The translations under genes and the position numbers were made by a program. Positions 55,512 to 61,706 of a DNA stretch of 64,000 nucleotides are shown here, one piece after another; the first letter of the stretch is position 1, and every line of letters begins with the position of its first letter. The DNA is from an uncultured Chlorobiota bacterium. GTDB lineage: Bacteria; Bacteroidota; Ignavibacteria; UBA10030; UBA6906. The notes beneath the pieces were generated by a model. That model had not been told where the DNA came from, ran no database searches, and saw nothing but the letters and a program-made list of their open reading frames with translations. Location: assembly GCA_900696645.1 (NCBI GenBank), contig CAADGV010000030.1, forward strand, positions 1 to 64,000, written 5' to 3'.

Positions 55512-56180
55512 ATGTTATCGAAATATCGGGCTTTGCGGGTGACGGCATTGGCCGTTGCATTCTTAACAACAACATCATCGGCAGGGGTGTTTTCCACTGC
55601 ACTGCTTGCCGGTTATAAGGGCGGGACTGGTTTTGCATTGAGCGGATCAGCAGCCGGGTTTGCTTCCGGTTTTCCACTTGCGTTTGAATTCACAGTCGGT
55701 CACGCCCGGATGGATCCGGGGAGCGCGGAACTGGCACGAAAGATCTTCATCAACGATGCTACGGACGGAACGCCCGAAAAGGCAGGCTGGATGTGGGATA
55801 TGCAGTTCGATTTTCTCCATCCCGTCAGGATACTCGGACTGAACAATGCCAACGTGTATGCAGGTGTCCGCTATTCCGTTTTCACGGCTAACTTCAAGTT
55901 CGTTGGAGGGAATGAAGACTTCGACGTCACAAGCTATCAATGGGGAATAGGGGCAGGCGTGAAGGCGTTGTTTCCGATGAGCAGAAGTCTGGGATTTGTT
56001 GTGAAGACAGGCGTTGAGCATTTCTTCACCGGAACACTGTACGGGCACGATACATCCTACAGCCCGAACGGCGAATATGTGAACAGGAGGAGAGACTATA
56101 CGTTTAAGGAGGCGGACGCTGTTGTCAATCAGCCGAAGTTTCACTTGGTAGGAATGCTGGGAATCAGCTACGCGTTCTGA
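55512..56180 (+). CDS. Outer-membrane beta-barrel protein
   Basis: The 222-residue exported protein has a hydrophobic signal (VTALAVAFLTTTSSAG) and antiparallel strands rich in alternating residues (FASGFPLAFEFTVGHARM, NVYAGVRYSVFTANFKFVGG, YQWGIGAGVKALFPMSRSL), ending GISYAF with C-terminal F. It is probably an eight-stranded barrel of no named family. It is the last clear gene of the envelope run and 63 bases after the GH18 gene. The mature part lacks cysteine. Confidence 0.75.
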   Translation: MLSKYRALRVTALAVAFLTTTSSAGVFSTALLAGYKGGTGFALSGSAAGFASGFPLAFEFTVGHARMDPGSAELARKIFINDATDGTPEKAGWMWDMQFDFLHPVRILGLNNANVYAGVRYSVFTANFKFVGGNEDFDVTSYQWGIGAGVKALFPMSRSLGFVVKTGVEHFFTGTLYGHDTSYSPNGEYVNRRRDYTFKEADAVVNQPKFHLVGMLGISYAF

Positions 56181-56210
56181 GTTCAGTCAATCAGCATAAC
56201 AAGTAACATT

Positions 56211-56224
56211 GGGGGGGGTGGGGG
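56211..56224. repeat. Homopolymeric G tract at the start of a small gene
   Basis: Eight G (56211-56218), a T, then five G run directly into the ATG at 56225, where the second run also acts as the ribosome binding site. Slippage in such tracts can change the spacing of the ribosome site. Confidence 0.5.
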
Positions 56225-56482
56225 ATGAATCTCGTACATCATTTTCATTGGACGTCGTCGGTAAAATGTCCGAACCATCACGAAGCTGTCAACGTCTTCG
56301 TCGATCAGCCGGTGGCGCCGGGCGGTTCCCATATTGAAATAACGGGTTGTTGCAGGGAATTTACGGGGCTTGTCGAAAAGAAATTGCGAAGCGTCGTGCA
56401 GGCAAGCTTTCACACAAGCGTTACGACTTCGTCGGAAACGGGGATGGCGGACTGGCTTTCGAAGCTTCCGCGAAGAAGTTAA
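56225..56482 (+). CDS. Small hypothetical protein
   Basis: The 85-residue frame has coding-like codon use and an extreme G-rich ribosome site. It has a histidine-rich start (NLVHHFHWTSS), Cys residues at KCPNHHEAV and TGCCREFTGL in a zinc-ribbon-like but incomplete spacing, and an internal VNVFVDQPV strand. I do not recognise it. It has no signal peptide and is convergent with ppk1 (77 bases between ends). It may be genuine or a chance frame; the cysteine pairs argue mildly for a real small metal-binding protein. Confidence 0.45.
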   Translation: MNLVHHFHWTSSVKCPNHHEAVNVFVDQPVAPGGSHIEITGCCREFTGLVEKKLRSVVQASFHTSVTTSSETGMADWLSKLPRRS

Positions 56483-56559
56483 AACAGGAATTGTACCATC
56501 CGCTCGACAGCGAAGGATAATCAACGCACAATTGGCAAACGCTGTCGGGTGGTTGGTGC

Positions 56560-58860
56560 TTAAATGTCGAATGCAGGCTCGGATCGTTCGCCCAAGGGGG
56601 ACTCCCGGGGCATTGCCTTTCGCGGCGATTCCTTGGATCGGGAAAGCATGAGATGTGACTGCACATCAAACGCCGGCTCGCCGTTCAGCGGAACCACGCG
56701 TGTGTAGCCGCCGTTCGCATCGAGTACGCGGGTTCCTGCCGTGTCGCGTAAAGCATCATCGAGCGTTTCGCGTTTGATGAATTCGGCCCACACCCGATCC
56801 TCAATAGGGAACATGAGTTCAACGCGCCGGTCGAGGTTGCGTCCCATCAGGTCGGCACTGCTGCAGTAGAGTTCGGGATGTTCATTATTGGAGAAGTAGA
56901 AGACGCGGCTGTGTTCGAGAAATCTGCCAACAATACTGCGTACACGAATATTTTCGCTGACGCCCTTCACGCCGGGACGCAGACAGCAAATTCCCCGCAC
57001 AATAATGTCAATCATCACTCCTGCCTTCGAAGCCTCATACAGCGTTTCGATCATTCTTGTGTCGGTCAGGGCGTTCATTTTCATCAATATCTTTGCGGGC
57101 TTGCCGCTTCGCGCGTGCCCGATCTCCCGCTGAATCAATTCTGTCATTCGGCTTCGCAAGTTCACGGGAGCGACAATCAGCTTCTTGAACTCCTCCTTGT
57201 GCGAAAACCCGGTAAGGAAATTAAACACTTCGGAGGCATCAACGGCAAAGTCGTCTTTGCATGTCAGGTAGCTGATATCGGTGTAGATACGTGCCGTGTC
57301 GGGATTGTAGTTGCCTGTGCCGAGATGAACGTAACGACGAAGCCCGTCCGGTTCTTTGCGTATCACCAGCGCAATTTTGGAATGTGTCTTCAATCCGACC
57401 AATCCGTACACGACGTGAATACCCGCCCGTTCGAGTTTTTTCGCCCAGCCGATGTTGTTTTCCTCGTCGAAGCGGGCTTTCAGTTCCACGAGAACGGCTA
57501 CTTGTTTTCCGCTTTCGGCTGCAAGAATCAACAGCGGAATAAGCGGCGATTCCTTCCCGATTCTGTACAGAGTTTGTTTGATGGCAAGAACATTCGGGTC
57601 GGTTGCCGCAGACCGGATGAACTGCACAACGGGGGCAAACGAATCGTACGGATGATGCAGCACAACATCACCCCGCCTGATCAAGGCAAAGATGTCGTCG
57701 CCCTCTTCTTCATTCAACAAAACGGCCGGATGGTGGGGCGCATCTTTGAGATCGGGACGGGGAAGCTTCAGCAGTTGCATAAGATGGCCGAAACCCAGAG
57801 GCGGCCTGAGATGGTACACATCATCTTGCGTGATGTCCAGATTCTCGGCAAGAATGTCGATAATGCGCTGGGGCATCGTATCTTCCACCTTCAGCCGCAC
57901 AACCGATCCGAAGCGCCGCATCTTGATCGATTCCTCGATCGAATGAATCAAATCCTCCGCTTCATCTTCCTGGATTTCAATGTCGGCGTTGCGCGTAACG
58001 TGAAACGCGTGGGATTCGTTCACCGTCATGCCGGGGAAAAGCAGGCCGAGGTTCTCACGTATCAATTCCTCAAGCCATACAAAACGGTGCGGCGGCCTGT
58101 TGCCGTTCGGAATCTCAACCAGGCGCGGGAGAACATCGGGTACTTTAACACGGGCGAAGCGTTCCTCGCCCTTCGGGTTGCTGACGGAAACTGCAAGGTT
58201 CAGACTCAGATTGGAAATGTACGGGAACGGATGTCCCGGATCGAACGCGAGCGGCGTGAGCACAGGAAAGATTTCCCTGGCAAAATACTCCGCGAGCCGG
58301 GCTTTCTCTTCGGAAGTGATATCCTTCATCTTCAAAAGATGAATTCCGCTTTCCGCAAGCTGCGGATGCAGCTCGTTCCAGAAGAGGCCGGACTTGTCTT
58401 TGAACATGCGCGACGAACGCTCGTGAATTGCTTTAAGCTGTTGAACAGGGACTTTACCGTCGGGCGAAAGTTCCGCAACATCCGCAAGAATCTGTTCCTT
58501 GATGGCAGCGACGCGGATCATGAAGAATTCGTCGAGGTTGGAACTGGTAATTGCGAGAAATTTGGCACGCTCAAGCAAGGGATGGCGCTTGTTCTGTGCT
58601 TCTTCAAAGACGCGTTGATTGAACTCAAGCCAGCTCAATTCGCGGTTGATGTACAACGACGGGTCAAGCGTGGACTGTCCGGGCAATCCCTGATCGGCAG
58701 TGCGGATGGGCTTGCGGCGGCGGATTCGTGATGTTCGTGCGCGGCGGGGTTTGGCCTGACCTTTTGATTCCAGTTGATCCGTGTCCGCCTTCGCCTCGGT
58801 TTTTCGGGTCAAGGTATCCTCGTCCGTGGTTTTTTTTGGCTGATCGCGCTGCTCAAGCAT
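56560..58860 (-). CDS. ppk1: Polyphosphate kinase 1
   Basis: PPK1 polymerises the gamma-phosphate of ATP into inorganic polyphosphate at the membrane. The 766-residue protein has a non-conserved basic and acidic N-terminal extension (about 70 residues) before YINRELSWLEFNQRVFEEA. The middle and catalytic domains show AIKQTLYRIGKESPL, the autophosphorylated His in GLKTHSKIALV, HLGTGNYNPDTARIYTD, and a second-site IVRGICCLRPGV. ATG 58860 is used; TTG 58869 would add three residues. A hairpin stands just before it. Confidence 0.95.
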   Translation of the reverse strand: MLEQRDQPKKTTDEDTLTRKTEAKADTDQLESKGQAKPRRARTSRIRRRKPIRTADQGLPGQSTLDPSLYINRELSWLEFNQRVFEEAQNKRHPLLERAKFLAITSSNLDEFFMIRVAAIKEQILADVAELSPDGKVPVQQLKAIHERSSRMFKDKSGLFWNELHPQLAESGIHLLKMKDITSEEKARLAEYFAREIFPVLTPLAFDPGHPFPYISNLSLNLAVSVSNPKGEERFARVKVPDVLPRLVEIPNGNRPPHRFVWLEELIRENLGLLFPGMTVNESHAFHVTRNADIEIQEDEAEDLIHSIEESIKMRRFGSVVRLKVEDTMPQRIIDILAENLDITQDDVYHLRPPLGFGHLMQLLKLPRPDLKDAPHHPAVLLNEEEGDDIFALIRRGDVVLHHPYDSFAPVVQFIRSAATDPNVLAIKQTLYRIGKESPLIPLLILAAESGKQVAVLVELKARFDEENNIGWAKKLERAGIHVVYGLVGLKTHSKIALVIRKEPDGLRRYVHLGTGNYNPDTARIYTDISYLTCKDDFAVDASEVFNFLTGFSHKEEFKKLIVAPVNLRSRMTELIQREIGHARSGKPAKILMKMNALTDTRMIETLYEASKAGVMIDIIVRGICCLRPGVKGVSENIRVRSIVGRFLEHSRVFYFSNNEHPELYCSSADLMGRNLDRRVELMFPIEDRVWAEFIKRETLDDALRDTAGTRVLDANGGYTRVVPLNGEPAFDVQSHLMLSRSKESPRKAMPRESPLGERSEPAFDI

Positions 58861-58869
58861 GAATAACAA

Positions 58870-58899
58870 GGCGAGTCACTGGACTCGCCCCCGTTTTTT
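58870..58899 (+). terminator. Hairpin with T run upstream of ppk1 (antisense terminator)
   Basis: GGCGAGTC (58870-58877) pairs perfectly with GACTCGCC (58882-58889) around ACTG. On the plus strand CCCG and six T follow, so it is an intrinsic terminator pointing away from ppk1. No plus-strand gene precedes it, so it would stop antisense RNA crossing ppk1. In the ppk1 message the same stem lies 9 bases before the start codon and could hinder ribosome access. Confidence 0.6.
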
Positions 58900-59195
58900 G
58901 TGAATCTGAAGTGTTGAGATTGTGAATTGATGATAAGGCATGTTCCGGAAGAAGGCAAGTTATGGTTGTGTAAAGAATCCCGTGTGGAACAGTCAGGATG
59001 TCGGCCATTTTGGGCATTTTTGGCTCAATCCGATACTAAATGAGCGAACTACGACTAAATCAGTCCTTGTTGATTAAGACGATCTTGTTGATATTTCAAC
59101 GTAATTTTCACGTCCAAGAAGCTTCGCGTTATCGTCGCTTTTTGTGTTCCTTGAACATTGATTTTAAGAAATCACGCTGAAGCAAAGGAGCTTAC
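58900..59195. other. Divergent intergenic region, ppk1 and cytochrome operon
   Basis: Both promoters should lie in this 296-base region. I see no box pair good enough to call. A short palindrome GTTGATATTTCAAC lies at 59088-59101, and an AAAGGAG ribosome site at 59184-59190 serves the rightward gene. No gene or RNA fold is visible. Confidence 0.4.
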
Positions 59196-60056
59196 TTGGC
59201 GCATAAAGTTTTTCTGTTTTTTCTGTTCTTTGTAGCCGGTACCGCAATTATCGTCGTCGGTATCAACGGATTCAGCTATTACACCACCCCCATTCCCCAG
59301 CGGCCCTTTCTTCCCGAATACAACACCATGAAGCCGTCCGGCAACTACAGCCACGGACTCGGAATTATCGGGGCGTCGATGATTACCATCGGGGTTACAA
59401 TGTATTCGACACGCAAACGAGTGAAGAAACTCTGGAATCTTGGCAAGCTTTCGCGCTGGCTGGAAGTTCACATCTTTCTCTGTTTGCTGGGTCCTATTCT
59501 CGTTGTGTTTCATACCACGTTCAAAGCGGGCGGCATTGCTGCGATCAGTTTGTGGTGTATGGTTTCGGTTGCGGCCAGCGGCATCATCGGCAGGTTTCTC
59601 TATGTACAGATTCCGCGCAACCTCAAGGGGAGTGAATTAACCCGGCAGGAAATCAACAACGAACTGGACAGACTTCGAGACGAGATTGCGCATTCCCCTC
59701 TTGGCATTCAGTTGGTAAACAAGATAGATGAGAGCTTTTTGGCAATTCCGAAACCCGAAAAGCTGCTGGAAATGTTCGGGCTACTAATTCGTCTACAAAA
59801 CACGAGACGCCAGGTGAAACACGCTGTTCGTGAAATGATTGCCAAAAGCAGAATGACGGGGGAACAGACCCGCTCACTCTACAAACTTGCCTCCGCCCGA
59901 ACAACGCTCGTTCAAAAAACAGTACTGCTTGCCCAAGTTGAGAAGTTGTTTTTCTACTGGCATGCGATTCACCTACCGTTTACCGTCATCATGTTCATTA
60001 CGCTGGCCGCTCATGTTTCGGTAACTGTGCTGCTCGGATACCGCTGGATTTTTTGA
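59196..60056 (+). CDS. Dihaem cytochrome-b-like inner-membrane protein
   Basis: The 286-residue membrane protein has about five helices (4-24, 52-70, 88-108, 114-134, 252-280). Two helices carry histidine pairs in the same spacing: H92-x13-H106 and H259-x13-H273, the classical layout for two b haems stacked across a four-helix bundle. The region between (about 140-250) is a soluble helical domain. The start is TTG 59196, fixed by AAAGGAG 5 bases upstream. It is immediately followed by two multihaem cytochromes c, so it is the likely quinol oxidase or membrane step of an electron conduit. No named family was recognised. Confidence 0.78.
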   Translation: MAHKVFLFFLFFVAGTAIIVVGINGFSYYTTPIPQRPFLPEYNTMKPSGNYSHGLGIIGASMITIGVTMYSTRKRVKKLWNLGKLSRWLEVHIFLCLLGPILVVFHTTFKAGGIAAISLWCMVSVAASGIIGRFLYVQIPRNLKGSELTRQEINNELDRLRDEIAHSPLGIQLVNKIDESFLAIPKPEKLLEMFGLLIRLQNTRRQVKHAVREMIAKSRMTGEQTRSLYKLASARTTLVQKTVLLAQVEKLFFYWHAIHLPFTVIMFITLAAHVSVTVLLGYRWIF

Positions 60057-60059
60057 GTG

Positions 60060-61706
60060 ATGAGGATGAAGGAAATAGTCCCGCTGCTGATTTGCCTGAT
60101 GTTGCGGGGAAATATCTATGCCCAGTTCTCGCCGGGCGAGCTCTCCCGCGTCCACATGCAGCTTGAAGGAATCAAGACCTGTCTTCAGTGCCATGAAACA
60201 GGAAAGGAAATCAGCGGGCAGAAATGCCTCGCCTGTCATCAGGAAATCAAGTCAGCAATCGATGCGAAGCGCGGGTATCACTTCAGAGTTGCTGCGCAAC
60301 AATGCGTGGCGTGTCACAAGGAACATCTCGGCCGTGATGCGAAAACGATTCAGTTCGACAAGAATACGTTCGATCATGCGCAGACAGGTTTCAACCGGAC
60401 GGGGAAGCATGCAACAATTCGGTGCGAGGATTGCCATTCCATAAAGAATATCAAGGACCCGCACATTCTTGCACTCGTAAAGGAAACCGGACGGGAGACG
60501 TATCTTGGGCTTTCTCAATCCTGTTCCGATTGCCACACTGACAGGCATAATGCCACAGTAGGCAAGGAATGTCAGGGCTGTCATACAACAACGGCCTGGC
60601 GGCCGGCCACGTCTTTCGATCATTCGAAGACAGAGTTTACACTAAGAGGCACTCACACCAAAGTAGCGTGTATTAAATGCCACACCGATCTTGAAGCAAG
60701 AGAAAAGGAGAAGCCCATTCTTTTCTCAACAAAGCCATTTTCTGACTGCGCCCCCTGCCATCGTTCGTCCCACAGTGTCGAATTTGCAGGAAAGCAAGCT
60801 TGCAGTTCCTGTCATTCGGAAGAGGGTTGGACAAGTGCGCGGGCAAGCACCAAGTTCAACCATGATCTGACACCTTTCCGTTTAATAGGAAAACATGCGA
60901 CTGTTCAATGCGAAAAATGCCACAAATCGACGGCAATTTCGATTCCCGGTCAACGGCTGAAGTTGGCACACAATACGTGTCGTGATTGTCATACAGATTA
61001 TCACAAGGGGGAATTTGCGGCGAGGTTCGAGAGCAAGTGTGAAACGTGCCATACGCCCTTCGGATTCCGGCCGGCAACATATACCATTGCCGCTCACAGC
61101 ACAGCCCGCTTTCCATTGACAGGAGCCCATGTGGCGACACCCTGCGAGAAATGTCACGTGTCAGGGAATGACGGGAGGAAGATCTTTCGGGTTGCGAATA
61201 TCCAATGCGACGGATGCCACAGAGATGTGCACAACGGGCAGTTTGCGTTTGAAATGAAGGGGCAGAGCTGCGCCGCGTGTCATTCAACGGAAGACTGGTT
61301 TCCCAATAAATTCGATCACTCAAAAACAGATTTCGTCCTTGTTGGCAAGCATGCGAAGACGAAGTGTGCAAGCTGTCACAAACCCGTCAGGATCGGAAAT
61401 GCAGAGGTTGCTCAATTCAAGAATACGTCTTCAAAATGCGAATCGTGCCACAAGGAAGTCCACACGAAACAGTTTGCGAAGAGCGGTGAGACAGACTGCG
61501 CAAGTTGTCATGAGCCGTCAGGATGGAAGTCACCGGTATTCGACCACAATACACAAAGTTCGTTTGCACTGACGGGCGCGCACTCGCGTGTGGATTGCCG
61601 TCAGTGTCATCAGGAGGAACAGAGTAGCTTCGGGAGATTTGTTCGCTACAAGCCACTATCAACGAAATGCGAATCATGTCATGCGCAAGGGAGTATCAGG
61701 CAATGA
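60060..61706 (+). CDS. Exported 20-haem cytochrome c
   Basis: The 548-residue exported protein has a signal peptide (VPLLICLMLRGNIYAQ) and 20 CxxCH haem-binding motifs by my count. Recurring segments such as FDHSKTEFTLRGTHTKVACIKCH-type units combine an F-x-H start, an F-x-L-x-G-x-H middle and a CxxCH, so extra His ligands alternate with haem sites. There is no membrane segment beyond the signal. GTG 60057, ATG 60060 and ATG 60066 are possible starts; the gene begins right at the preceding stop. Its own stop overlaps the next cytochrome (ATGA). It should carry electrons through the periplasm. Confidence 0.93.
   Translation: MRMKEIVPLLICLMLRGNIYAQFSPGELSRVHMQLEGIKTCLQCHETGKEISGQKCLACHQEIKSAIDAKRGYHFRVAAQQCVACHKEHLGRDAKTIQFDKNTFDHAQTGFNRTGKHATIRCEDCHSIKNIKDPHILALVKETGRETYLGLSQSCSDCHTDRHNATVGKECQGCHTTTAWRPATSFDHSKTEFTLRGTHTKVACIKCHTDLEAREKEKPILFSTKPFSDCAPCHRSSHSVEFAGKQACSSCHSEEGWTSARASTKFNHDLTPFRLIGKHATVQCEKCHKSTAISIPGQRLKLAHNTCRDCHTDYHKGEFAARFESKCETCHTPFGFRPATYTIAAHSTARFPLTGAHVATPCEKCHVSGNDGRKIFRVANIQCDGCHRDVHNGQFAFEMKGQSCAACHSTEDWFPNKFDHSKTDFVLVGKHAKTKCASCHKPVRIGNAEVAQFKNTSSKCESCHKEVHTKQFAKSGETDCASCHEPSGWKSPVFDHNTQSSFALTGAHSRVDCRQCHQEEQSSFGRFVRYKPLSTKCESCHAQGSIRQ

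Noticed and set aside
56878-58731. 617-codon plus-strand frame opposite ppk1
   Set aside because: Antisense shadow of PPK1; no recognised domain or start signal.
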